The notes below the pieces were generated by a model that saw nothing but the letters and a program-made list of their open reading frames with translations, did no database searches and was not told the DNA's origin. The position numbers and the translations under genes were made by a program. Positions 8,848 to 17,103 of a stretch of DNA of 64,000 bases are shown one piece after another (positions within the stretch are counted from its first letter, which is position 1; every line of letters begins with the position of its first letter). Origin of the DNA: Acinetobacter pragensis (GTDB taxonomy: Bacteria; Pseudomonadota; Gammaproteobacteria; Pseudomonadales; Moraxellaceae); the NCBI RefSeq assembly GCF_001605895.1, contig NZ_LUAW01000013.1:22245-86244 (forward strand). The letters are read 5' to 3'.

Positions 8848-9654
8848 ATGCAAGAAATTGGCGCACGACTAAAAAAATTGATATTGACCAGCAATATCCC
8901 TGCTGAGCTTGCAGAGCATTATGCTAAAGCATTTCAATTAGAAAATTTAACCACAAAAAATCAATTTGTTTGCCAAGCGGATCAAGTCCAGCTCGAATTT
9001 AAACATGGTGAATCTGGACAACTCTATCAAACCGATTATGTCTTCAATTCAAAAACTGCTTTTGATGATTATCGTCAATTGATTGAAGGAAAAATCGAGA
9101 TTAATGACCTTTCTACAACAGAATTTACTGTCAAAAATCCTTTAGGACATATCATTCATTTTTCCATCAATGATGATTCAATCACAGATGACGCCGAATC
9201 TCTTCGTTTACAACATTTTGCTGTGCGTGCCATTGATATTGATGCTTTAAGTGATTTTTATGAAAACACACTTGGATTTACCATTTCCGACCGTGTCTAT
9301 AATGAAAATAAACAGTTAACTGCCATTTTTATTCGTACCGATCACGAACACCATTCTTTTGCCATTTTTAAATCCCCAATCAATCGCTTTGATCATTTCT
9401 CATGTGAAATTCAAGATTGGTCTGGAATGAAAAAATGGGCAGATCATATGGCAAAAAGTGAAATTGAACTTGCGTGGGGCATTGGTCGTCACGGCCCTGG
9501 CAATGACACCTTTTTCATGATTAAAGATGCAGATGGCAACATGGGGGAAATTTCAGCAGAACTCGAACAATGCACGCCAAATCGTCCTGTCGGTATTTGG
9601 AAACACCATCCTCTTACACTCAATCAATGGGGTGTTGCGATTATGCGTTGTTAA
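8848..9654 (+). CDS. VOC-family extradiol ring-cleavage dioxygenase
   Basis: The 268-residue protein starts at the ATG at 8848 behind AAAAAGGAGA; an upstream TTG at 8830 is rejected. It has a weaker N-terminal module and a clear C-terminal VOC module. The metal ligands of type I extradiol dioxygenases are visible: His in LQHFAV, His in FDHFSCE and Glu in GEISAELE. WGIGRHGPGNDTFF matches the catechol 2,3-dioxygenase family consensus around the active-site His. It is expected to open a catechol-like ring made by the monooxygenase encoded 42 bases downstream. It heads an operon with monooxygenase, FAH hydrolase and carrier. The substrate is not defined. Confidence 0.85.
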   Translation: MQEIGARLKKLILTSNIPAELAEHYAKAFQLENLTTKNQFVCQADQVQLEFKHGESGQLYQTDYVFNSKTAFDDYRQLIEGKIEINDLSTTEFTVKNPLGHIIHFSINDDSITDDAESLRLQHFAVRAIDIDALSDFYENTLGFTISDRVYNENKQLTAIFIRTDHEHHSFAIFKSPINRFDHFSCEIQDWSGMKKWADHMAKSEIELAWGIGRHGPGNDTFFMIKDADGNMGEISAELEQCTPNRPVGIWKHHPLTLNQWGVAIMRC

Positions 9655-9696
9655 TCACAACGTCAATCAAAACATAGTGATTAGGGAATATAAAGA

Positions 9697-11283
9697 ATGG
9701 AAACAATTCAAACCGAAGTGCTGATTATCGGTGCAGGTCCAGTCGGATTAATGCTTGCAAATATGTTGGCAAGCTATGGCGTTGAAACATTAGTCCTTGA
9801 AAAAAATGCGACCTATGAAATAGAGCCTCGCGCTGTTTCAATTGACGATGAAAGTTTAAGAAGCCTACAACACATTGGGCTAGCTAAAAAGTTTAGCGAA
9901 CAGATTGTTTTGGGTTATGGCGTTAAATATTACGATAGAAATAATAAGCCTTTGGCAGAAATTATGCCTGCAGGTCAAGAATATGGTTATCCAAAGCGTA
10001 ATGCTTTTCGTCAACCCGATTTAGTTAAATTGTTGGTTGAGCATTTAGCAACTCAAAAAAATGCGTCTATTTTATTTAACCATCAACTCAACACTATTGA
10101 AGATTTAGGTTCATCGGTGGTGTGTCATGTTGAAAATGCAACGCAAGATGCATTAAAAATTCAAGCAAAATGGGTTGTGGGCTGTGATGGTGGTCGAAGC
10201 CTCGTCCGCGATTTATTGAATGTTGTATTAGATGGACAAACTTACCCACAAAAATGGTTGATAGTTGACTTGGCTGGACGGAAAAGCAGTTTAAGACACA
10301 CAAATACCTATTGCGATCCTGAACGCCCGGCAATCCGCCTGCCGGGTCCAGATAAAACACTAAGATATGAATTTATGTTGCATCCAGACGATAGCGATCA
10401 GGATGTGTTGCGTGAAGATGTTTTCCGTAACTGGATTCGTGCACGTGTTCCTGAAGACTCTCGTTTACCTTTAGTACGTAAAGCCATTTATGGATTTCAT
10501 GCACGAATCGCATCTTCATGGAAGAAAAATCGTGTTTTACTTGCAGGTGATGCCGCGCATCTTACTCCGCCCTTTGCAGGTCAAGGGCTAAATAGCGGTA
10601 TTCGTGATGCAAGCAATTTAGCATGGAAATTGGCTGCGGTTCTAAAATGGCAGCAGCCTGAAAGTTTAATCGACAGCTATGAGTCAGAACGAAAGCCACA
10701 TGCAGCTGCACTGATTAAGATGGCTTTGCAAATTGGTGCATTCATGCAGCCGAAAAGCCGTTTAAGTGCTTTTTTTATGCAAAATGGATTGCGTGCCGCC
10801 TGCCAGATTCCTGCGTGCAAAGATTATATTTTACAGCTGAAATTTAAACCTAAGCCGCATTTTGAAAATGGTTGGTTTATTAATCAAGCCAAACATCAAT
10901 TTGCACAGCTCATTCCTCAACCGCAAGTGATCGATAAACAAGGACAGACCCAGCTCTTGGACGAATATCTTGGAAATGGTTTTGCGATGATTGGATGGGC
11001 AACTGAAGAATTTTTCAATTCTATTGAGAAATTAGTCCCTAAAAATCTTCCATTTAAATTCGTTGCATTGCTGAGTAAAGATGAAGATTTCATGGATATT
11101 CAAGTACCAAAAAACTTTAGTTTAGTCCGAGATTTTACGGGTTCACTGGGCAATATTTTAAATCAACTCAATGCTGAAGCACTCATTATTCGACCAGATC
11201 GATACAGCTATCAAGCCATTTGCGCAACAGATTTTATATTCGATAGGCCACAAACAATTTCTCAGCCAGCCTTAGCGGTTTAA
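9697..11283 (+). CDS. FAD-dependent aromatic hydroxylase (MhpA/PheA family)
   Basis: The 528-residue protein has GAGPVG at residues 12-17 (FAD ADP-binding), a mid-protein GCDGGRS motif (DG motif, FAD/NADPH) and GDAAHLTPPFAGQG (ribityl-binding GD motif). This is the group A flavin monooxygenase layout. Length and C-terminal thioredoxin-like tail match 3-(3-hydroxyphenyl)propionate hydroxylase-type enzymes. It would add an ortho hydroxyl to a phenolic acid, making the catechol for the upstream VOC dioxygenase. RBS AGGGAATATAAAG precedes the ATG. A paralogue lies at 41421-43031, in a cluster with the same enzyme types, pointing to two parallel pathways for different substrates. Confidence 0.9.
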   Translation: METIQTEVLIIGAGPVGLMLANMLASYGVETLVLEKNATYEIEPRAVSIDDESLRSLQHIGLAKKFSEQIVLGYGVKYYDRNNKPLAEIMPAGQEYGYPKRNAFRQPDLVKLLVEHLATQKNASILFNHQLNTIEDLGSSVVCHVENATQDALKIQAKWVVGCDGGRSLVRDLLNVVLDGQTYPQKWLIVDLAGRKSSLRHTNTYCDPERPAIRLPGPDKTLRYEFMLHPDDSDQDVLREDVFRNWIRARVPEDSRLPLVRKAIYGFHARIASSWKKNRVLLAGDAAHLTPPFAGQGLNSGIRDASNLAWKLAAVLKWQQPESLIDSYESERKPHAAALIKMALQIGAFMQPKSRLSAFFMQNGLRAACQIPACKDYILQLKFKPKPHFENGWFINQAKHQFAQLIPQPQVIDKQGQTQLLDEYLGNGFAMIGWATEEFFNSIEKLVPKNLPFKFVALLSKDEDFMDIQVPKNFSLVRDFTGSLGNILNQLNAEALIIRPDRYSYQAICATDFIFDRPQTISQPALAV

Positions 11284-11317
11284 TTTATTTGACATCAATA
11301 TTATTTAGGAAAATTTT

Positions 11318-12166
11318 ATGAAATTAGTCAGTTTTAATTATGCAGGTACAGATTCATTTGGTATTTATACAGATCATGGCATTATTGATTTATTAACAAA
11401 ATTTGGGCAGAGATATCCAGATTTAAAAAGTGCTTTATCTGCTGAAGCGCTAGATGAAATTCGAAAGTATGCTCAATCAGCCCCTATTTCATATTCTCAT
11501 GCTGAAGTGACATTACTGCCTGTTATCCCGAATCCAGGTAAAATTTTCTGTATTGGTCATAACTACGAAGCGCATCGTGTTGAAACCAATCGCGCGAAGA
11601 CTGACCACCCTTCTGTCTTTATGCGCTACCCTGAATCTCAAACTGCACATTTACAACCCTTACTGAAACCTTTTGAATCCGATATGTTGGATTATGAGGG
11701 TGAAATTGCGATCGTGATTGGTAAATCTGGTCGCCGCATCAAGCAAAATGAAGCGTGGGATTATGTCGCAGGCTACAGTTGCTACAACGATGGTTCAGTA
11801 CGTGACTGGCAATGGCATACACAACAGTTTGGCCCAGGGAAAAACTTTGCCAGTACAGGTAGTTTCGGCCCTTATTTGGTAACGCGTGATGAAATTGCAG
11901 ATGGTGAAATCATTACTGTAACCACCCGCCTTAATGATCAAATCATGCAACAGGGCGATACATCACAAATGCTTTTCCCAATTCCAGAATTAATTGAATA
12001 TTGTTCAACTTTTCTCACTTTGAATCCAGGAGATGTGATTGTTACGGGAACGCCTTCAGGTGTAGGTGCGAAGCGTAATCCACCCATATTTATGAAAGAA
12101 GGTGATCACATCGAAATCAACATCGATAAAATTGGTGTGCTGCGTAATACCGTTGCAATTGGTTAA
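11318..12166 (+). CDS. fumarylacetoacetate hydrolase (FAH) family protein
   Basis: The 282-residue protein has a short N-terminal region and a FAH catalytic domain. The signature starts at KIFCIGHNYEAH. Metal ligands are expected in MLDYEGEIAIVIGK (two Glu) and in the acidic stretch after YNDGSVRDWQ. VTGTPSGVGAKRNPP is the conserved C-terminal motif. Family members hydrolyse acylpyruvates or hydrate 2-hydroxypenta-dienoates, the products of ring cleavage. It sits 34 bases after the monooxygenase in the same operon. Which of the two reactions it performs cannot be told from sequence alone. Confidence 0.87.
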   Translation: MKLVSFNYAGTDSFGIYTDHGIIDLLTKFGQRYPDLKSALSAEALDEIRKYAQSAPISYSHAEVTLLPVIPNPGKIFCIGHNYEAHRVETNRAKTDHPSVFMRYPESQTAHLQPLLKPFESDMLDYEGEIAIVIGKSGRRIKQNEAWDYVAGYSCYNDGSVRDWQWHTQQFGPGKNFASTGSFGPYLVTRDEIADGEIITVTTRLNDQIMQQGDTSQMLFPIPELIEYCSTFLTLNPGDVIVTGTPSGVGAKRNPPIFMKEGDHIEINIDKIGVLRNTVAIG

Positions 12167-12172
12167 AAAAAT

Positions 12173-12200
12173 AAGAGGCCTCTTATGGCCTCTTTCTTTA
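12173..12200 (+). terminator. hairpin after the FAH gene
   Basis: AAGAGGCC (12173-12180) pairs with GGCCTCTT (12187-12194) around TCTTAT, then TCTTTA follows. It starts 6 bases after the stop and lies 26 bases before the next start codon, so it probably reduces rather than abolishes read-through into the transporter. Confidence 0.7.
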
Positions 12201-12225
12201 TAAAATCTACAATGGAGGAGATAGG

Positions 12226-13554
12226 ATGTCTCTGAAAAATATGGAAGTTCAGGAATTTATAGATTCAATTCCTTTTGGATGGGTCCAGAAAGTTTTACTC
12301 ATGTTGTGTTTTACCATTGTTGCTATTGATGGTTTTGATACCGCATCCATCGGTTTTATTGCTCCTATTTTGAAAATAGACTGGACAATAACACCGTCAC
12401 AAATGGCAACACTTTTTGCATCAGGACTCATTGGCTTAACGCTCGGCGCTCTCTTTTTTGGCCCTTTGGCAGATCGTATTGGTCGCAAAAAAATCTTATT
12501 ACTTTCTATTTTATTATTTGGACTAGGTAGTCTTATTTCTTCATTTTCCCCCAATTTTACTATTCTGCTGTTGCTCAGATTGATTACAGGCATTGGTTTA
12601 GGCGGTGCAATGCCATCGGCCATTACTTTGATGTCAGAATACTGTCCATCAACAAAAAAATCATTCTTTGTGACACTGATGTTTTGTGGCTTTACCATAG
12701 GCTCAGCACTGGGCGGTCTTGTTTCAGCTCAACTTATACCGATGATTGGATGGCGAGGTATTTTCTTTATCGGTGGTTTTTTACCTTTAATTTTGCTCCC
12801 AATTTTCTATTTTTATATTCCAGAATCGCTTCGTTTTAAAGTACTCAAACAACACCCTCAACTCGAAATTAATACACTTGTCCAAAAGTTAGCACCTGCA
12901 TCAGAAAAACTGACGAAGCTTTATGCGAATCATGCTGAAAAAGCGACATCATCAATTAAAGATCTTTTTAGTGTGCAATTTTCAAGTAGCACCATTCTGA
13001 TTTGGCTCACTTATTTTATGAGCCTTATGGTGATTTATTTGATCTCAAGTTGGTTGCCAACGCTACTGACCAATACTGGAATATCACTAAAAAGTGCATC
13101 TATTGTCACTTCAGTCTTTCAAATTGGCGGAACAATAGGATCAATTCTACTTGGATATTGGATGGATAAATTTGGTGGAAATAAAATTTTATCTATCGCA
13201 TATACCCTTGGTGCTATCTCAGTAATTATCAGTGGGATTTTCAGCCACAGCATTCTATTGCTCATACTCGGAATTTTTGCCGTTGGCTTTTTTATCAGTG
13301 GTGCACAAACCGGTTTAAATGCCTATGCCGCAAATTTCTATCCGACCAATTGCAGAGCAACGGGTGTCAGTTGGGCAAATGCTATTGGACGCAGCGGCTC
13401 TGTTGCAGGTTCCTTTGTTGGCGGATGTTTAATGGGCCTCGATTTAGATATTGTGACAATCCTTTCTTTACTCGCAATTCCAACATTGATTGCATCAACA
13501 ACGCTTTATATTTTAAAAAGGAAAAGTAAAACTGGCATTCCAGTATTGGTTTAA
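12226..13554 (+). CDS. aromatic acid:H+ symporter (AAHS family MFS)
   Basis: This is a 442-residue, 12-TM MFS protein. It has the AAHS hallmarks: an Asp-rich first helix (VAIDGFDTASIGFIAP), GPLADRIGRKK in the loop between helices 2 and 3, and a conserved CRATGVSWANAIGR near helix 11. Relatives such as PcaK, BenK and MhbT import benzoates and hydroxybenzoates. GGAGGAGATAGG is a strong ribosome-binding site. It is paralogous to the carrier at 15655-17007, with the same motifs and a similar length. It should import the substrate of the upstream monooxygenase/dioxygenase set. Confidence 0.92.
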   Translation: MSLKNMEVQEFIDSIPFGWVQKVLLMLCFTIVAIDGFDTASIGFIAPILKIDWTITPSQMATLFASGLIGLTLGALFFGPLADRIGRKKILLLSILLFGLGSLISSFSPNFTILLLLRLITGIGLGGAMPSAITLMSEYCPSTKKSFFVTLMFCGFTIGSALGGLVSAQLIPMIGWRGIFFIGGFLPLILLPIFYFYIPESLRFKVLKQHPQLEINTLVQKLAPASEKLTKLYANHAEKATSSIKDLFSVQFSSSTILIWLTYFMSLMVIYLISSWLPTLLTNTGISLKSASIVTSVFQIGGTIGSILLGYWMDKFGGNKILSIAYTLGAISVIISGIFSHSILLLILGIFAVGFFISGAQTGLNAYAANFYPTNCRATGVSWANAIGRSGSVAGSFVGGCLMGLDLDIVTILSLLAIPTLIASTTLYILKRKSKTGIPVLV

Positions 13555-13718
13555 TCACGCAAATTAATGAACTAAGCTGAATATTAGGCATGTTGTAGAA
13601 ACCATTATTTATAGTATTTAAATTTTCTTTATGATTTAAATCTATTTTGGATTCCAATAAATAATGCTGTTGAAGCATAAATTTTGTCATATTACTTAAA
13701 CTTGAATACGAGGAAAAT

Positions 13719-14156
13719 ATGAGATTAAAAAGGATTTTATCAATAATTTTTATTACATCTATTCCGTCATTAATATTTGCTGCTGATACTATAAATATCA
13801 CTGGTGAATGGGATTCAATGGATGAAAAGACAGGCTACAAAATGGTTCATGTTAAAATTACAGAATCAGCGCCCAATCTTTACCAGGGTTATATTATTCA
13901 AGCATTTAATCCTCCAAATCATCCCAATCAGGATTTGAGTGCATTGAAAGGTTTTTATTTATTACATGACCTTAAACAAGATCCTAATGATCCTTATAAA
14001 TTAATTTCGGGTTACATAATCAACCCATTTGTAAAAAAATCAAAAAAGGTATCCATACATGGAAAGCTCATTAAATATGGCAATACTATGATTTTACGTA
14101 ATTCATCTGATCCCGATCAATCCAGCAGAAGTGTGACATGGGTACGAAAAAAGTAG
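13719..14156 (+). CDS. DUF2147-like exported protein
   Basis: The 145-residue protein has a signal peptide (MRLKRILSIIFITSIPSLIF, cleavage near AADT). The mature part begins GEWDSMDEKTGYKMVHVKI, the pattern that opens DUF2147 proteins (G-x-W-x(3)-D-x(2)-TG). It is expected to be periplasmic and small, with a beta-rich lipocalin-like fold; no function is known to me. GAGGAAAAT gives the RBS. A 34-bp piece of this gene recurs at 15542-15575, fused to the same terminator sequence, so the gene was once duplicated and the second copy mostly lost. Confidence 0.7.
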   Translation: MRLKRILSIIFITSIPSLIFAADTINITGEWDSMDEKTGYKMVHVKITESAPNLYQGYIIQAFNPPNHPNQDLSALKGFYLLHDLKQDPNDPYKLISGYIINPFVKKSKKVSIHGKLIKYGNTMILRNSSDPDQSSRSVTWVRKK

Positions 14157-14184
14157 AGCTTTCTGTTTCTTCGACACTCCACTG

Positions 14185-14225
14185 ATGAATAAAGCATACT
14201 CTCAATTAAAGTATGCTTTATTCAT
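14185..14225. terminator. strong hairpin, 16-bp perfect stem (copy 1)
   Basis: ATGAATAAAGCATACT (14185-14200) pairs perfectly with 14210-14225 around a 9-base loop. It lies 28 bases after the DUF2147-like stop and was once also downstream of a convergent transporter gene. An identical stem recurs at 15578-15618. Confidence 0.8.
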
Positions 14226-14263
14226 ATTTCAATATAATTTTTTAAACTACTGTTTCAATAAAC

Positions 14264-14326
14264 TTATGATGCGACAGAATATTCAGTTTTTAATTAGGCT
14301 TGTTTCATCCTTTTTAGCTGATAAAG
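14264..14326 (-). pseudogene. 3' remnant of an AAHS transporter gene
   Basis: Read on the minus strand this encodes LYQLKRMKQA followed by a stop, then the remaining codons of the same C-terminus found in the intact carrier at 15655-17007. TTA replaces TGA in the plus strand at 14294-14296, making a premature TAA. The rest of the gene is absent, replaced at 14327 by an IS-end-like sequence. Confidence 0.75.
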
Positions 14327-14342
14327 GGCTTTGTTGCACAAA
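14327..14342. mobile_element. IS terminal-repeat-like sequence (remnant)
   Basis: GGCTTTGTTGCACAAA begins exactly where similarity to the transporter remnant stops. From memory it resembles terminal repeats of IS5-family (IS903/IS17-type) elements common in Acinetobacter. No transposase or second end is visible, so at most this is a relic. Confidence 0.45.
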
Positions 14343-14746
14343 CCTATTATTAATAGTTTCTTCAGCAATATAATTTCAAAATTAAGAAGCCAACCCCAAA
14401 AATCTATCGTACAACCAATTAGCTCTCGTATAACTGGGCTGCTCTCAGTAGAACGTTCAAAAAATGGACTAAACTAACTCCATCACAGTTTAGAAATAAA
14501 GAATATATTTAAATTTCTCATTTAAAATATTTTAATCAGGTAATAAATCTTTAGCAGACACATCTAATGCTCTTGCTAATTCATAAATTTTTCTAAAGTT
14601 AAATTAACTTCACCTAGCTCATTCACCCTATGTAACTTCTATGAATGTTACAAAGTAAAGTATGATTGGACTACCAGAAATTTCTGAAAAAATAGAGGTT
14701 GTCTAATAAATTCAAAAGATTCATGAACTTTTGTTCTTTAAAAATA

Positions 14747-14805
14747 TTTATGAATTAGACTTAAGGTGAACATAAGTTAAATAGAATATTATGCAAGTTG
14801 CCTAC
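14747..14805 (+). repeat. diverged repeat, copy C (no dif core)
   Basis: The stretch around TGAACATAAGTTAAATA matches the left part of the repeats at 15371-15525 and 28430-28565, including a preceding TATGAATTA. The dif-like right part is missing. With the copy at 15371 it brackets the VF530-family gene. Confidence 0.5.
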
Positions 14806-14984
14806 TCATATGTTGTTTACAATGACTACTTACTTATTAGAATTTGACTAATTTATATTTAGAAAAAAGTTAACTAGAAAATAAGCTGTAATTTTTTATG
14901 TTAATTACACTTAAATTCCAACCCTCTTATTTTTCAACTAGCTCAGGTTATAATGATGGCCTCCCAAAATATGGTTGATCTATT

Positions 14985-15218
14985 ATGAACGCCTCCAATG
15001 ACCCTCTACACGGCAAGAAACTTGCTGACATTTTGGATGAATTATTGGATTACTACGATGGCTTTGAAGGCTTAAGTCGTAAAATTGAAATTAGATGTTT
15101 TTGCATAGATCCAAGTGTTAAGTCATCATTGCGATTCTTGCGTACCACACCATGGGCACGTGAAAAAGTAGAAAGTTTATATTTGTATGTCTTGCGCCAA
15201 AAAGCCAAACAGAAATAG
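14985..15218 (+). CDS. VF530 family (DUF2132) small protein
   Basis: The 77-residue protein opens with NDPLHGKKLADILDELLDYY and has CFCIDPSVKSSLRFLRTTPW, the signature of the VF530/DUF2132 family of small helical proteins. Structures of this family suggested a DNA-binding-like fold, but no cellular role is established. The ATG lacks a strong RBS. The gene stands alone, flanked by diverged repeats, and its sequence is well conserved, so it is probably intact and expressed. Confidence 0.85.
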   Translation: MNASNDPLHGKKLADILDELLDYYDGFEGLSRKIEIRCFCIDPSVKSSLRFLRTTPWAREKVESLYLYVLRQKAKQK

Positions 15219-15440
15219 TAGCTATCAAAACTCAGCATAGGCAAATTTAGTCTATTCTTAAGACTTTTTAGTAGGAAACTATGTATTCGTAGCTAGGTTC
15301 ATGAACCAAATATTTTATAAGTTATTTTTAGTTATGTAAGCTATTGAATTTATGAATATTAATTATGAAATAGAATTTAGGTAAACATAAGTTAAATAGG
15401 ATATCCGAGATTGCGGCCTGCACAACACTGTCTGCCGCCG

Positions 15441-15488
15441 CAACTTCACTGGAGAGATTTAGCTCAATGTTAATCTCTCCAGTGAAGT
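15441..15488. repeat. inverted repeat inside copy A
   Basis: CTTCACTGGAGAGATT pairs with AATCTCTCCAGTGAAG around GAGCTCAATGTT-like loop sequence (arms near 15444-15460 and 15471-15487). It is absent in perfect form from copy B, where only traces of the arms remain. It may be a structured site or a terminator for the VF530 gene. Confidence 0.55.
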
Positions 15489-15493
15489 ATCTT

Positions 15494-15521
15494 AATGAAC
15501 ATAATATACGTTATGCAGAAA
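15494..15521 (+). other. dif-like XerC/XerD recombination site, copy A
   Basis: The order is AATGAACATAA (XerD-type arm), spacer TATACG, TTATGCAGAAA (XerC-type arm). The 11-6-11 layout and the ACATAA/TTATG inner ends match the reverse complement of the E. coli dif site and Acinetobacter plasmid pdif sites as I recall them. A second copy in the same orientation lies at 28537-28564. Confidence 0.55.
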
Positions 15522-15541
15522 TCCGTGAGTCAACATAAGCA

Positions 15542-15575
15542 TTATAAATTAACTTCGGGTTGCATTATCAACCCA
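15542..15575 (+). pseudogene. 34-bp fragment of the DUF2147-like gene
   Basis: This matches 13994-14027 inside the DUF2147-like gene with four or so substitutions. It is then joined directly to the hairpin repeat, with the intervening 155 bp of copy 1 (14028-14182) missing. Confidence 0.75.
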
Positions 15576-15717
15576 TGATGAATAAAGCATACTCTCGATC
15601 AAAGTATGCTTTATTCATATTTCAATATATTTTTAACCCACTGTTTCAATAAGCTTATGATACGACAGAATATTCAGTTTTTAATGAGGCTTGTTTCATC
15701 CGTTTTAGCTGATAAAG
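15576..15717 (+). repeat. direct repeat, copy 2 (terminator plus transporter 3' end)
   Basis: This is the partner of 14183-14326. Here the transporter 3' end belongs to the intact gene at 15655-17007, so this copy shows the original context. The hairpin arms are at 15578-15593 and 15603-15618 and would terminate the mhb operon. Confidence 0.9.
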
Positions 15718-17007
15718 CGAAAATGCAGCAAATACCGCTGGAACAGCCAAAAGAGTCAATATTTCAAGGACAGATAAATTTAATGACATCAGCCATCCGC
15801 CGCTCAATGAGCCGACAACGGAACCGCTGCGGCCGACTGCATTTGCCCAGCTCACTCCTGTTGCACGGCATTGGGTTGGATAAAAACTAGATGAAAATGC
15901 ATTAACGCCAACTTGTGATCCGCTGATCCCTACCCCTACGCCAAACATGCCTAAAAGAAGCAAGGGCATCCACGCATTTTCTATGCCAAAGCCTAAACAG
16001 ATGAGAAATACTGCACCTAAAAGATAGGCGCAGCTGAGCACTTTGGTCGAATCCAGCTTATCCATAAGATACCCAATAACTATAGCGCCTATGGTTCCGC
16101 CCACTTGAAAAACAGAAGTTACCCAAGATGCATTTTCTAAATTAAAGCCATGACTGGTGAGCATGGTCGGCATCCAACTAGAGATAAGATAAATAATAAG
16201 TAAACTCATAAAGAAAGTTAACCAAATCAATAATGTGCCTACAGCATATTTACGGCTGAATAAATCACGCATACTAGCTTGATTCTTTTCATTAGGTGCA
16301 GTGACTAAAATTGGCAAAGTTTGAAGATGCGGCGCTATTTGATGCGCAATTTTTTCAATTTTATCTCTGGCTTTATCTTTTAGCACTAAGAACCTTAAAG
16401 ACTCAGGAAGATATAGAATTAACAAGGGAATTACAGCTAAGGGCGCTATTCCTCCAATCATTAAGATTCCGCTCCATCCTACTTTTGGCAATAATTGTGC
16501 TGAAAGTATTCCTCCTAATGCCGATCCAATGGTAAAGCCGCAAAACATGAGCGTGACTAAATTAGAACGCCGATGTGCAGGGCTATATTCAGAGGTTAGT
16601 GTTATCGCATTCGGCATGGCCCCACCTAGCCCTAGACCAGTAATAAATCTCCAGATAATAAGAGAATTAATATCTGCACTATAAGCTGCAGCAATACTGG
16701 CAATTCCAAAAACCAATACTGAGCCAATTAAAATGGGTTTACGACCCACTTTATCGGCTAAAGGCCCAAAAATCAGTGCCCCTGCCATTAATCCAAATAA
16801 GCCTGCGCCAAATAAAGGCGCCAGATCAGTGGCCTGTAATGCCCACTCAGTTTTCAATGCTGGTGCAATAAACCCCACTGCTGCCGTATCAAAACCATCA
16901 ATAGCGACGATAATAAAACAGAGCCAAATAATTATTTTTTGTGCAGAAGATAATGGATTACCATCAATAAAACTCTGTACGTCGACTGCCTTTCCTGCTT
17001 GTGACAT
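15655..17007 (-). CDS. mhbT: 3-hydroxybenzoate/aromatic acid:H+ symporter (AAHS)
   Basis: The 450-residue, 12-TM MFS protein carries AAHS motifs: VAIDGFDTAAVGFIAP in helix 1, GPLADKVGRKP in the loop between helices 2 and 3, and CRATGVSWANAVGR in helix 11. It lies at the promoter-distal end of the gentisate operon, 97 bp after the hydrolase, like the carrier of other mhb clusters. It should import 3-hydroxybenzoate or gentisate by proton symport. AGGGAGTTTTT provides a ribosome-binding site. A paralogue is at 12226-13554. Its last 20 codons are duplicated as a remnant at 14264-14326. Confidence 0.9.
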   Translation of the reverse strand: MSQAGKAVDVQSFIDGNPLSSAQKIIIWLCFIIVAIDGFDTAAVGFIAPALKTEWALQATDLAPLFGAGLFGLMAGALIFGPLADKVGRKPILIGSVLVFGIASIAAAYSADINSLIIWRFITGLGLGGAMPNAITLTSEYSPAHRRSNLVTLMFCGFTIGSALGGILSAQLLPKVGWSGILMIGGIAPLAVIPLLILYLPESLRFLVLKDKARDKIEKIAHQIAPHLQTLPILVTAPNEKNQASMRDLFSRKYAVGTLLIWLTFFMSLLIIYLISSWMPTMLTSHGFNLENASWVTSVFQVGGTIGAIVIGYLMDKLDSTKVLSCAYLLGAVFLICLGFGIENAWMPLLLLGMFGVGVGISGSQVGVNAFSSSFYPTQCRATGVSWANAVGRSGSVVGSLSGGWLMSLNLSVLEILTLLAVPAVFAAFSLYQLKRMKQASLKTEYSVVS

Positions 17008-17103
17008 AAAAACTCCCTTTAAATGTATTGCAATGCTTTTTCATCTTCCTTGCAAAGAAAGAGATGATTTATCCAATTTAAATAAATCATCCCGACTTAT
17101 GGG

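Larger units (their letters stand above)
14183..14326 (+). repeat. direct repeat, copy 1 (terminator plus transporter 3' end)
   Basis: This 144-bp segment is nearly identical to 15576-15717, with only scattered substitutions and two short indels. It includes the hairpin and the last 20 or so codons of an mhbT-like gene read on the minus strand. Confidence 0.9.
14157..14984. other. 828-bp non-coding scar region
   Basis: No gene is supported here. In order it contains a strong hairpin (14185-14225), a remnant of an AAHS transporter 3' end (14264-14326), an IS-end-like sequence (14327-14342), very AT-rich sequence with no coding signal, and a diverged repeat (14747-14805). It looks like debris from insertion and recombination. 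Confidence 0.6.
15371..15525 (+). repeat. diverged repeat, copy A, ending in a dif-like site
   Basis: About 150 bp are recognisably related to 28430-28565: both share ACATAAG near the left end, a central G-A-T-A-T / ATTGC / CCTG pattern, and about 30 nearly identical bases at the right end. Overall identity by eye is roughly two-thirds. Confidence 0.65.
15219..15654. other. 436-bp non-coding region with repeats and a dif-like site
   Basis: No coding signal is seen. It holds repeat copy A (15371-15525) with its dif-like core, a perfect inner hairpin (see 15441-15488), the DUF2147 gene fragment (15542-15575) and the second copy of the 16-bp-stem terminator (15578-15618). Confidence 0.6.

Noticed and set aside
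13382..13801. A minus-strand frame across the AAHS carrier end
   Set aside because: It is antisense to the carrier and to the start of the DUF2147-like gene, with no family match or RBS.
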